A stretch of DNA of 64,000 nucleotides from Opisthocomus hoazin. Taxonomy: Eukaryota; Chordata; Aves; Opisthocomiformes; Opisthocomidae. Below, piece by piece: positions 1-37,627 of this stretch. Each line of letters opens with the position of its first letter. The first letter of the stretch is position 1. The position numbers and the translations under genes were made by a program. The stretch covers positions 9,734,001 to 9,798,000 of the forward strand of contig NC_134434.1 of assembly GCF_030867145.1 (NCBI RefSeq), in the 5' to 3' direction. The notes below the pieces were generated by a model, which saw only the letters and a list, made by a program, of their open reading frames with translations, was not told the DNA's origin and did not search any database.

Positions 1-996
1 GGACTACATTGCTTAAATTCAGTCCTGAATCAAATCCAAGGTTGAGATAAGATTCTTTATTATTGTTTTATTTTCCTGAATACGTATATACATGTATGTA
101 TGCAAGTTAAAGAACTCACAAAGTTATTAAGTACTTTCTAAAAACTTTCTTGGGGAAAATAGGTCAAGAGCTCTCAAAAGAGGCAGTTAAAGCACTTTGA
201 ATTCTGCAGAGCCCATTTTGATGTTGAAAACAACAATTCCAATGATGCAAATTAGCTAGCAGGGATTTGGAGTGGGGCTCAGTGGGTGTGACGGTGACAG
301 AGGCAGAAGGGGGCTTCCAGGGCCAAGGCGTGGTGGTCTGCACTGGAATTCAGCTGATGTAGCTATGTATTTATGTCTGATCCAGAGTCCCGTTGTAGGC
401 AATGAGAAATGGGTATTTTCAGAGTGTGAGTCATCTGGCCTACTTGAGACACCTACCTGCGGATGAGATTAATCGTCTTCAGACATCTTCTTTCCACAGA
501 CTGTAAAGGCAGACTAAGAGAACAAGCTGAGATGTAGAATTCCACAACTTCTAAATTTAGGCAAATGAAGCTTACCCTTTCGTGGGTATTTTATGCTACA
601 TCTCATACTAATACGTTTTAAAGCTTTTGGTTTGGGTTCTAGAACACAAAGAAAGTTTAAAAAGAGAACGTTTGTGTGTACATGTATACTTAAGGAAATT
701 GTAATATATGTATATGTATATATATATAAAAGGAAAATTAGTCCTATTCTCAGTTTTCTTGGGGAAAACAAATTATTTTTTATTAAGAATAAGCTATACT
801 TTCATATTTTCGGTAAGATTTCAGGTTAGTTCTCTCGGATAACTATCCTACAAAGGAAGCTCTCAATACAAAGAATAAGATTTTAGAGAGATCGTGGCTG
901 GTTTTCCATTCTGGCTTTATGATATAATCTGGTATGCTAGATGAAATAATTGCTATTGTTTACATTTTCCCCTTGATTCTTTTATGTCATTATTAG
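1..996 (+). other. RNF135: RNF135 intron (upstream part)
   Basis: No exon is recognisable here. Short open frames exist but lack protein character, and the splice-like site before position 500 is followed by stops in all three frames. A purine-pyrimidine (TA/TG)n stretch lies at about 702-730. The region should be intron between an upstream RNF135 exon outside the window and the exon starting at 997. Confidence 0.6.
702..730. repeat. (TA/TG)n simple repeat
   Basis: Alternating purine-pyrimidine tract of TA and TG units in an RNF135 intron. Confidence 0.8.
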
Positions 997-1156
997 GGTA
1001 ACTTACCTGAGAGACATAGTTACAGAGGCTCACCTTCAGCAATGAGTAAAATTACACTTGATGAGAAGCTTAATGTTGTCAAAACTGCTGTAAAAGATCT
1101 TAAGAGAAAGTTGGAAATTTTACTTTTGGAGATGTACGCTCGGCAGTTCCCACTAG
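997..1156 (+). CDS. RNF135: RNF135 coiled-coil/linker exon
   Basis: The acceptor is a T-rich tract ending TATTAG at 991-996; the donor is ACTAG|GTGAGT at 1157. The frame is open for 53 codons plus one base. It ends in a Leu/Lys/Glu-rich helix (KLNVVKTAVKDLKRKLEILL) typical of the Riplet coiled coil that mediates dimerisation. It joins in phase to the exon at 2446. The start is the least certain boundary because the preceding exon is not visible. Confidence 0.7.
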
Positions 1157-3955
1157 GTGAGTTTTCCTTATTTTGAAATCTCTTTTTTAGAGGATCTAGC
1201 AGGGTCCCGCATGTGACCCGCCTCAACTCAGTTCCTTGCATAGCGAGGTTGGACTGCTGTAATTTGGCACTACTTTTACCCCACAGTGAAGATTTGAATG
1301 AAAGAATCATTCTTATAAACAGGTAGGTCTGCAGCTTTGGAAACCAAACAGAGAACTTCAGAGAAAACAGGTGTGCATGTGTGTGATTATTATAAAACCC
1401 CCTGCAGTTTCGGAGACAACATGAACTACTTTATACTTCTTTCATGAGAGCCCAAAAGAAAAAAACTGACTGACATGCAGATGAGTAATGGAGAATGAAA
1501 TATAATCCATTTAAATAGGTTTTTTTTCTAAATATAGAGGAATGTAACAGTGAAGACTTTGCTAAGAGCAGACATAAAATTCCCTCCCGCTGAAAGCTGT
1601 GTCTAAGCAAAGGCCTTTGCTATGGAGTTCTCCTCCCAGCACTGTGTCTCTGCTGTAGAAAGACCACTGAGTGGTTTTGAGAGCAGCCTAAGACTGACCT
1701 AAACCCCCACTGCCACTGAGGGGCAATCCTCCCCTTCCCATCCTTTCCAGAACTACCCACACTGGTTCTCAAAAACCCCAGATACTTAGTCATATTTTCA
1801 CCTCAGGGTTTTTCTTTTCTCTCGATCGTTTCAGCAACTGAGTTTACAGCTTTGCTCCATGATCATTTTTAGTAGCAAAACCGAGGAATCAGCAGGCAGA
1901 GGTGTGGGGCAGGAGCTTTTAAGGATGGCTTTCGTGATGATGTATTATTTAGCTATACTGGAAAGTGTCTGCAAATGAGTCCTGTGAATATGCACTACAA
2001 TGTAACAGAAAATTAGAAACGGCTCTTAAAGCTGTAAGGCTGAATGTCGGGCTTTTTGGTCAGCAGGTAAAGTAAAAAATTACTTTGCACGTGCATGTCA
2101 TAAGCACAAGTAACACAAGAAACACATGATACTCGGAATAAAAATAAGAACACCGTGAACACTTTTATGACAGAAACTGGCTTGTCTCCATAGAAAGATC
2201 CAGCTGCTTTACCCATCCAGCTTTTCTGACTGCTCCATTCTGACCACACTTAGGGCAGCAGCGTGCATTTTTGGAGAAAAATGTTTGCCTACACATCCTT
2301 TGATAATTTATATGATAAAAAAAGCAACTATTTGTTTTGTACTATAACTACCAGCTAGTTTTATTTTATGTGTGTTTTCCTTTAGGAGCATAAATACTTC
2401 ACATTTTGAAGAAGTGCCTTAACACTTTAATTTTTTCATATTTAGTGCAACCTCCAGACTTTCATCAGGAGACGGATCTCTGCTCATTATCTCCAGAGTC
2501 TGCAGCTAAAAATCCAGAACCAATGATTTCAAGCCAGTTTTCTCAGTGTAAGTATGCAAGCTGGTGTGACTTTTCAATAACAAATTCAAGTGACTGTAAG
2601 CCTCTGAATTTTCTGAAGAAAACTGTCCTTACAAACATCAGCAGGAGATCTGGCTGTTTACCTCATGCATAGAAACACAGTGAAGTTACCACGAATTAAC
2701 CAGTTACTGCAGCATGACGCAATACTATACCTGACTGCATATGCAAAACAAAAAGGATAAGAAATCTGTTTCGTGGAGGTATATAAGCTGTGCTGTAGCT
2801 TGTGCTGGCTGCAGAGTCTGAGCTGGTGTACAGGCAGTTATCACACCTTACTGATCTTTACTGTGTTAAGCTGTAAGGACTCCGTTTGTTGTCTGAATTC
2901 TGCATCATTTTTACGGAAATGTTTACACAGTCAACACACAGTACTACAGCTGTAGCTTAAAACACAAAACAAATGTTTTTGCTGATAAAATATGCAAGAA
3001 CATGTCCCAGTGAACAGATGACTATGCAAGTTCTATTAAGGTAAGCATCCCATTTATTATTGGCAAAAGGGTAATTTTTTATGAGATTGTGGTTAGTAAT
3101 AAGACCCATCCTGTAGGGTGCCAAGCACCTTGACCTTTCCACTGGAGTGCAGGAGTCTCTCATACCTGTTTACTCATGCGTGCCTGTTAAATGATTCAGT
3201 ATGCACTGGGCTCAAGATACAGTCATTAGTGTTTGTTTGAGGATTCGTGGTGATTTTCAGGATTGAACTTTGATTAAGGTTTGTTGTATGATCATTGGTT
3301 TTCATTTCTGTTCTTGAGTAGGGACGCACATCCCGTGTGATTTAAGATGCATGTAAATACTAAGGTGATCTGTCTTCCTGAAGCCTGCAGGTGAGAATAT
3401 CTTCCTTTCTCTCTTTTAGGGGCAGAGGATGTGACTTTTGATCTCAGAAGAGTATATGAGCGCTTAGCAATCACAGACCAGAACAGGAAGGTAATGGTTT
3501 GCAGCTACTCGACTGATTATGGACCATCACCCAACAGATTCTGCATCAGCCAAGTGATGTGTTCACAGAGCTTCTGTACTGGGAGCCACTACTGGGAAGT
3601 GCTTACCAAGGACAGTGATGGATGGGCTGTTGGAGTTGCTCACGAAATGATTGGTAAAAGGGACAAATTAGGAAGAACAGAGCATTCCTGGTGTGTAGAA
3701 TGGCTAGGTCCCAAAAAGCAGCTGTCAGCATGGCATAGGGATCAAGAAATGTTGTTACATGAGGATAAACCATTGAAGGTTGGAGTTTTCCTGGAGCTAC
3801 AAAAGAAGACCGTGTCATTTTACTCCATCACTGACAAAGAAACGCTTTTGCATGCATTTGAAATCAATACTTCAAATCCTCTTTACCCTGCTTTTTGGCT
3901 GTATAGTCTAGAAAAAAATGGATCTTTAACTATAAGTCACACAAACAGGAGGTAG
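997..3955 (+). CDS. RNF135: RNF135 (Riplet), 3' part: join of 997-1156, 2446-2547, 3420-3955
   Basis: RNF135/Riplet is an E3 ubiquitin ligase with RING, coiled-coil and PRY-SPRY domains. It attaches K63-linked chains to the cytosolic RNA sensor RIG-I and promotes interferon signalling. Three exons join in phase to about 265 codons ending in a TAG stop. They cover a helical linker and the whole C-terminal PRY-SPRY domain. The N-terminal RING is absent because the window starts inside the gene. Family assignment rests on the SPRY exon, which has the Riplet-like blocks CISQVMCSQ, HYWEV, LGRTEHS, CVEW, QLSAWH and PLYPAFWLY in order and spacing. Generic TRIM proteins also have PRY-SPRY domains, but the blocks LGRT, QLSAWH and SPLYPAFWLY-like fit RNF135 best. 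No frameshift or premature stop is seen. RIPLET is reported lost in several birds including chicken, so an intact copy matters for species placement. Confidence 0.86.
1157..2445 (+). other. RNF135: RNF135 intron
   Basis: Intron between the coiled-coil exon and the short linker exon. It holds a T/A-rich tract near 1510 and no recognisable repeat family or extra exon. Confidence 0.6.
2446..2547 (+). CDS. RNF135: RNF135 linker exon
   Basis: A 102-nt exon with acceptor CATATTTAG and donor CAGT|GTAAGT. It completes a Val codon from the previous exon, encodes 33 residues of Ser/Pro/Gln-rich linker, and leaves one base that forms a Trp codon with the next exon. The resulting junction reads SQW followed by the SPRY exon, as expected for RNF135. 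The linker itself is not conserved enough to identify alone. Confidence 0.78.
2548..3419 (+). other. RNF135: RNF135 intron
   Basis: Intron ending in the pyrimidine tract CTTTCTCTCTTTTAG. No repeats or additional exons are recognised. Confidence 0.65.
3420..3955 (+). CDS. RNF135: RNF135 terminal exon: PRY-SPRY (B30.2) domain
   Basis: This exon encodes 177 residues to the TAG stop at 3953-3955. The PRY part starts near TFDLRRVYERL, and the SPRY part includes GSHYWEVLT, GWAVGVA, SWCVEW, QLSAWH, VGVFLEL, VSFYSI and PLYPAFWLYSL. In Riplet this domain binds RIG-I. The open frame is uninterrupted, so the domain appears functional. Reading would also be open from the GTG at 3431, but that is inside the exon and not a start. 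Confidence 0.9.
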
Positions 3956-5015
3956 AGCCTGTTCAGAAAAGTGAGAATTTGGGCTATGACTGCAGAGCTT
4001 CCATGTAAGCTTCAGTACTTAGCACAGGAAATTACCAAGGAGTGTATAGCTACTAAGGCTTTCCTGGAAATGAGCAACTGATATTTTGCTTTTCTTCATG
4101 CTGTGCTCTGATCTAGCCATACTTCATTAAAACAATTCCAGTGAACGCTAAAGGTAGTAACCATCCCTGTGGGAGTGAGGTGGATTTTCTTAAACAGCTT
4201 TAAATAGTCCCAGGATATTCCTAGGAAGGAGTGCACCAAGGAGGCTCTGAGGTTGGGCATAGGCCCTTCCCCTGGACCTCATTTTCCTATATAGATCCAA
4301 AAATTATACAGGAACAGACGATGCCATTTCATTCTGTCAAGTGAGCTTTCTTTAGAAACATCTGATTGTGGAAGGAATGCTCAGAGTGTAAGAATGTTAC
4401 TGATCTCATGCATGAAAATGTTTCAGAAGATACTAAATTATAGGAAATAGGCTTTGTATTTGAGGACCTGACACTTCAGCGAGGTCTCCCAGGAGGACGT
4501 CCTGTCACACTGGCGCCGTGTCTTGTTTTAGTCTTACCCAGGCAAAAGGGGTGTCAGTCCTGCTGGCGGTGTGACCATGGGAATGGTTTCGGAAGCAGAT
4601 GTTTTCACATGTATTTGTACCAGTTAAGAAATTGTGTGGTCACTTTATTGCTCTTTTAAAGAGACAATGAACAGGACTGTGTCATGGAAAGGACCATCTT
4701 TTCTTGCCAGGGAGCCTGAGGGAACAAGAGGTTCTGTGAGTTTCCCTGCCAGCGTACAGGCAGCGTCCCTGTCCTTGTTTGTCACATCTTTCTAGCTGTT
4801 GGGAGGTCCCTGTTGCTCGTGTGAGGTGAAGGGGCTGGAGCTGAGATCCTACAAAACCTCTCGACAGCTGAATTTCTGAGAGGACCACTGCTTCATGCAG
4901 GCCAACTGAAAACAGAGTTCCTAAGAAGGAAAAGCTTTTTTTCAGGAAGACAGTGGCATTCCAGAATGAACAAAACAGTAAGTTTAATGTGAATAAAGCA
5001 TATGGGATTCAACTA
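3956..5015 (+). other. RNF135: RNF135 3'UTR
   Basis: About 1 kb of non-coding sequence follows the SPRY stop codon, up to just beyond the AATAAA at 4992-4997. An ATTAAA-like signal near 4127 could give a shorter transcript. No coding potential is seen on either strand. Confidence 0.65.
4992..4997 (+). terminator. RNF135: Polyadenylation signal AATAAA for RNF135
   Basis: This canonical hexamer lies 1037 bases after the stop codon and about 400 bases before the RHOT1 CpG island. The site has not been tested against transcripts. Confidence 0.6.
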
Positions 5016-5849
5016 GCTCATTGAGCCAAATGGAGCTCCATGGCTTTTAAAGTCATTGACAGAGCTGCTGGTCATCTCCAAGGTTACTCTTATTTGAACA
5101 CTCTGAAAGCACTTTGGACTAAATACACATTTGAAGGATCCCAGGGGTGTGCGGATCAGCTTCTCCAGGACCGGAGCATAGCTCGCTCTCAGTGTTGCCA
5201 ACCATGTAATGCATAGCTAACGCCGCTGCCTCTTGCTAGGACTGAGGTGACCTTTCCTGGTCTACCTGGAAAAAACAGCAACAGCACGATGAACTCACTG
5301 GGCGCCTCGAATTTTCCTCATACAAGTTGTGCCACACCACCCAGGAGCAGCAGTTTGTTATGATTTGATCATAAATTACCACACAATTTGAAAGGGAGCG
5401 CGTTGCCTCCCTTTTGGTGCGTTCCTGCGCGCCAGACGTGCTCCCTTGGCTGGCGCACCACCGCAGCCAGCGCCGTTTCGTTACGGTGCGTGAGATCTGC
5501 ACCATGGCTCCTCGGCGGCAGGAGGCTGAGGAGGCTGAGTCTCCGTCCCGGGGCGGCCCCGGGCAGAAGCCCCCCGCAGAGGGGCACAGGCGCCCAGAGC
5601 CCATCTCCCGCCCGCGCTCTGAGAGACGGCGGCGCCAGCCGCCTGAGGGCGGCGCGCGGCCTGCAGCGCCCCGCGCAGCCGCACGGGCCGCCGCTACCGA
5701 GCCTGTCCCTCGCGAGCCGCCGTCGGCTGCCCGCTTCGCGCCGGGGAGGAGGCGGCGTGAGGGGATCCCAGGCCGCAGCGGCTCCGCTTCCCCCGCTGAG
5801 CCCGATGTGAGCCCCCACCCCCCCAGCGCCGGGGAGAGGGAGCGGGGCC

Positions 5850-33929
<28,080 letters not shown>

Positions 33930-34183
33930 TCTGAGAAGAAAAGAAGCACATCTGGCCCTACCAAATAAAAAAAAACAAACACTTTTATGTACATTCTGAA
34001 TGCTTTAAATTCTGTTAGAAATATTTATATATGCAGAGTTACTTTATTAATATTTGTAATTCATGCATAAGATTATTTTAAATTATAGGTCTAACTACAG
34101 TATTGCATAATGCGTGAAAGAAAGAATGGCATCTTAACAGCCAGTTAAAATGGCTTAACTTGTGAGGCCAAAAGGGAATTTGT

Positions 34184-34202
34184 TGTAAATAACCTGTACA
34201 TA
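34184..34202 (+). promoter_or_regulatory. RHOT1: Twin Pumilio response elements in RHOT1 3'UTR
   Basis: TGTAAATA at 34184-34191 and TGTACATA at 34195-34202 both match the UGUANAUA consensus of PUM1/PUM2, with a three-base spacer. Binding is inferred from the motif only. Confidence 0.5.
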
Positions 34203-34952
34203 TTAAAGCAGTAAGCCATTGCTTCCCGGAAAGCTGTTCAAAATACTGTTCTTAGGTGTTTCACCAAGGTGGCATACTAGTGTATAGTTGAAATTCATTT
34301 TCAGTAGAGTAGGTTCAACCCAAGGATCATATTTCCTCAAGGATTGCTTATTTATTTCGCATTCATCTAAAGTGACTTCATTGTTTTGGACTATAAGCTA
34401 TACCAGACAGAATTTGTGATTTCCATTCTTATCTATTCTTTTTAACAGATAAACAGATCTCCCCAATAACTATACATTTCAAGGCAAAGTCACTGTTACT
34501 GTCCTGGCCTATGATTTTGTATGTTACATGACCCGTGACATATTTAGCAGTCTGATTTTTCTTTTAAAAGGAAAAGCATAAACTTCAAAAACTGCTAGGT
34601 CAACTTCATATGCTGTGTGTATTTCATGTTTTTCATTTTCCACTATGTTGTGTTTTATAACCCTTACGAATCAGATGAGCAAATTTGTCTATTATAAATG
34701 TTTATAATTTGAAAAGTATTGCTGTTTAATTTCTCACATGTCAATCATACCTGTTGAAAGCTGTGTATAAGATAAAACTAAATTAGTACACAGTGCCTAT
34801 TCTACTGTAGTATATTAGTTGCATGGATCACAGTGCATTCTGTAACTGGCCAGAATTACCTATAGACACAGCTTTTTTAATGACCATGTAAATCAAACAT
34901 TAATTCCTCATGACAGACCTATTTTTCCATTGCTGGCCTTTTCAAGTATTTC

Positions 34953-34958
34953 AATAAA
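34953..34958 (+). terminator. RHOT1: Polyadenylation signal AATAAA for RHOT1
   Basis: A canonical hexamer about 1 kb after the stop, followed within 30 bases by a GT/T-rich downstream element (TGTGTACTGTGATTGTGTTT). Confidence 0.75.
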
Positions 34959-34980
34959 ATAACTGTGTACTGTGATTGTG

Positions 34981-36660
34981 TTTATCTTTTTTTCTTGTTG
35001 TTTTTCCCACCTGCCCTGAAAGGTGGCCCTTACAAAACCTTGTCCTTTATCTGAGAGAATAACTGTCAGTGCCTTCAGCTGTTGGAGCTGAAATGTCTTG
35101 GCTGTGTAGTTTCTTCAATTTGTCTTAGGACTGCGCTGCCTCCATTAGAGGTTTATTTCTGATTTTTGTCAGAAGATACAAGTGGCTTCCGTGATATTTT
35201 GAAGTAGAAACACAAATGCATAGTCAACTGTGAACTTTGTGTTTATTGTCAAGGACAAAATAGAGTGGGAGAAAAAAGTGAGTGGTTCAGTGAGTCGTTG
35301 GGAAAGCTGATGCCTGTCATTTACACGGGCTTTCCAGAAAGTGAGGAGATGGGAGGTGAAGGAGAAAGCCTTATCAACAGAAGATTAGAAAGCTCCCAAT
35401 CTGGAAACTATTGCACTCTATCTAGAAAATTACTAATTTTCTAAAGTTTTTGAAGAAAAGAGGACTAATACTTTTCTGGGGAGGTGTACATGCTGTTACA
35501 TAAAACCTTACGATTTTCCCTGGGAAGGTGATCATTGGAGACCTTCTCTGTATCCTCCTCCTGTGTGGATAGTTAGGGCCTGGCGGTCGGAAGATGTCGT
35601 GCTGTACGGAAAGGTAGGCCCGTTCCTGAACCAGGTCGCCACGCCAACAAAGGCAACACTCCTGCTAGATAACTGGAGACCACAGAAACTAGATTCCCCC
35701 ATGTTAACCTTCTCATGTGACTGAACAAGACTTGTTCTCTTAGCCTCTCTCTTTATTTCCTGTTCCAGCTCCCTGCCTGTCTCGGTGGCCTTCTAGTGGA
35801 CTCACTCCAGTGCACCAGTGTCTGTTTGGTACTGGGACACCTGAGGTTGGACATGGCACAGTGCAGCCTCACGAGTCCCGGTTACTGGACGTGACTGGGG
35901 ATAGTGCTTGTGGAAGGTTTGTCAGGTAGTTGAGCAGCATTTGCTACGCTTTTTCTGTGAGATGTCTTCTGACATACATGATGCGGAAAATAGATGCATC
36001 ATGTTACGTAGAGCTTTTGAACCGATGACCTGACCAAGCAAAGGTTTCCCTGAATTTTTATAGTACTTCTCGTAAGCTTGTGGTGCCGTGCAGCAATGGC
36101 ACATGAAAGCTGAAAAGTGCACGATGTGTTCTCAAGAGCTGATAGATCACTTACTGTGTGGTTGCTTTTTTCTTTTGTTCAAGTATAGGTACAACATATC
36201 TGCCTTGGTAGAGGGACACCAGCCTGTGATAGAAAATAAGAAGGAAGACCACTGAGATAGTGTCATTTAGTCTGCGAGGAGCATTGACTGCTTGTCTGGG
36301 CCTGTTGGTCTTTTAACATCAAAGCAAGCAGGGAAGCCTACAGATTTACATGCCTTGACAGTTTGTTTCTTTTCCTAATAGGAAATTCTGACTTAGTAGA
36401 TCCTAACGCTGCTGATTATGCTTCCCCCCCCACATCAATGCACTTGTGAGAGGATTTCAGGACTTCATTTCTCACAAATTTATCTCAGACTGCCAATGCA
36501 CTGAGGCTGGAGGACCTGTTGAGAGACTGATGGCTCTGCGGCGCTGCCTGGCCTGTCTCCCAGCTTGGAGTTCTGGGAAGGGTCTGCTATTTTAAACAAG
36601 TCAGTGGCTGTTGGCTCCAAAACACTCCTAAATATGAGACACTGTGTTCTGGATTTGCAG
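34981..36660. other. RHOT1-RHBDL3 intergenic, left part
   Basis: 1.7 kb of mixed-composition sequence with no open frame of protein character, no RNA gene and no recognised repeat. An acceptor-like TTCTGGATTTGCAG ends at 36660 on the + strand. Confidence 0.6.
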
Positions 36661-36909
36661 TTACGATTCCCACTCGCCTTCCTTTAAGTATCCTCTCATA
36701 GAAATCTCCACAGTATTAACGACCCAGCTCATCATCTGCGCCAAGTACCAGAGTGTTGCAACAGCTGTTCCAATGAGCGCCTCGTGTTTTATTATGCTGC
36801 TGGCGAATCTCTCAGTGTTGAGCCGGTTGCCGTGATTTTTTGTGGGGGAGACTGGCGCGGCCGCTGCTGATCTGCCGGAGCGGTCAGCCTCCGGCCTGGG
36901 ACATGCCAC
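36661..36909 (-). CDS. Unrecognised exon-like ORF with one membrane helix, minus strand
   Basis: A minus-strand frame ends at a TAA (36663-36661). It encodes RLNTERFASSIIKHEA, then a hydrophobic segment ALIGTAVATLWYLAQMMSWVV, then EISMRGYLKEGEWES. Codon first positions in the last 52 codons are about 73% purine, a coding-like bias. There is no ATG at its beginning, only GTG, and an in-frame stop lies upstream. If real it would be a terminal exon spliced from an upstream exon to the right, perhaps in the adjacent CpG island, rather than a single-exon gene. Acceptor-like AGs on the minus strand exist around 36845-36880. I do not recognise the protein. Confidence 0.3.
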   Translation of the reverse strand: MACPRPEADRSGRSAAAAPVSPTKNHGNRLNTERFASSIIKHEALIGTAVATLWYLAQMMSWVVNTVEISMRGYLKEGEWES

Positions 36910-37450
36910 GCGCGCCAGCCTGGCGTCCAGCGCGGCTCGGGCTTAGCCCATGGAACTGTTCTCCGTGAAGGGCTGCTGCTAGGGTTGTGCGGTGGCTACC
37001 GCTTTAGGGAGCTGTGCTCGCTGGTGATTAATTTCGTGTTAGTTAAACTTGACGCTGCTCGCCCCACGAGCGCTGGCAGAGGCGCTTTGCCGCAGCGGCC
37101 CCGCGGTCCCCAGGGCTGTGCTGACGGGCCGGGCGGGAGCGGCCGCCAGGGGGCGCGCTGCCGCCGCTCTGACAGGGCGGGGCGCGCGGGGCCGGAGCGG
37201 AGGGGCCGGCGGGCGCGGCCGTGCGGAGCGGCCCCGGCGGCGGGACCAGCCCTGCGGGGCCGCCGGGCAGAGCCGCGTTGGGCTCCCCGGGCCGGCCCGC
37301 ACGGCCGCGGCCCCCCCGCCCCTCGGGAAAACGCCTGTCGGGCGGGCGGCGCTGAGGCGGGTCGTGCCGCGGGGCTGGGGGGGAGAAATGCCCCTGCCCC
37401 GAGGCGAGGCCCTGCCCTTCCTCACGGCCAGGCCTCTGGGGTGCAAGCAC
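36845..37450. promoter_or_regulatory. Orphan CpG island between RHOT1 and RHBDL3
   Basis: Very high GC and CpG density from about 36845 to 37450, distinct from both gene promoters. Long ORFs on both strands are by-products of composition. A CAGCCAG|GTAAGA donor at 37628 lies just downstream on the + strand, so this may be the first exon of a non-coding RNA or a distal RHBDL3 promoter. It could equally drive the minus-strand ORF at 36909-36661. Confidence 0.6.
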
Positions 37451-37627
37451 AGGACAGGTCGCTGCGTCCTGTTGTAAAACCCGGCCTTCTCCCTTGGCCT
37501 GGGGAGAGGGATTTGCTTAGTCTGGAAGCCGGGAAGAGAACACGAGTCCTGGTATCCGACTGCCGCGGCTCCGTTTGGGCGAGCGGCCGGTGCGCTCTGC
37601 GAAAACCTGCGTAGCTGTGCCAGCCAG

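Larger units (their letters stand above)
33930..34980 (+). other. RHOT1: RHOT1 3'UTR
   Basis: About 1.05 kb of AT-rich sequence between the stop and the polyadenylation region. It has several ATTTA pentamers and two close Pumilio-type octamers at 34184-34202. An AATAAA within an A-run at 33964 is very close to the stop and less likely to be the main signal. Confidence 0.75.
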
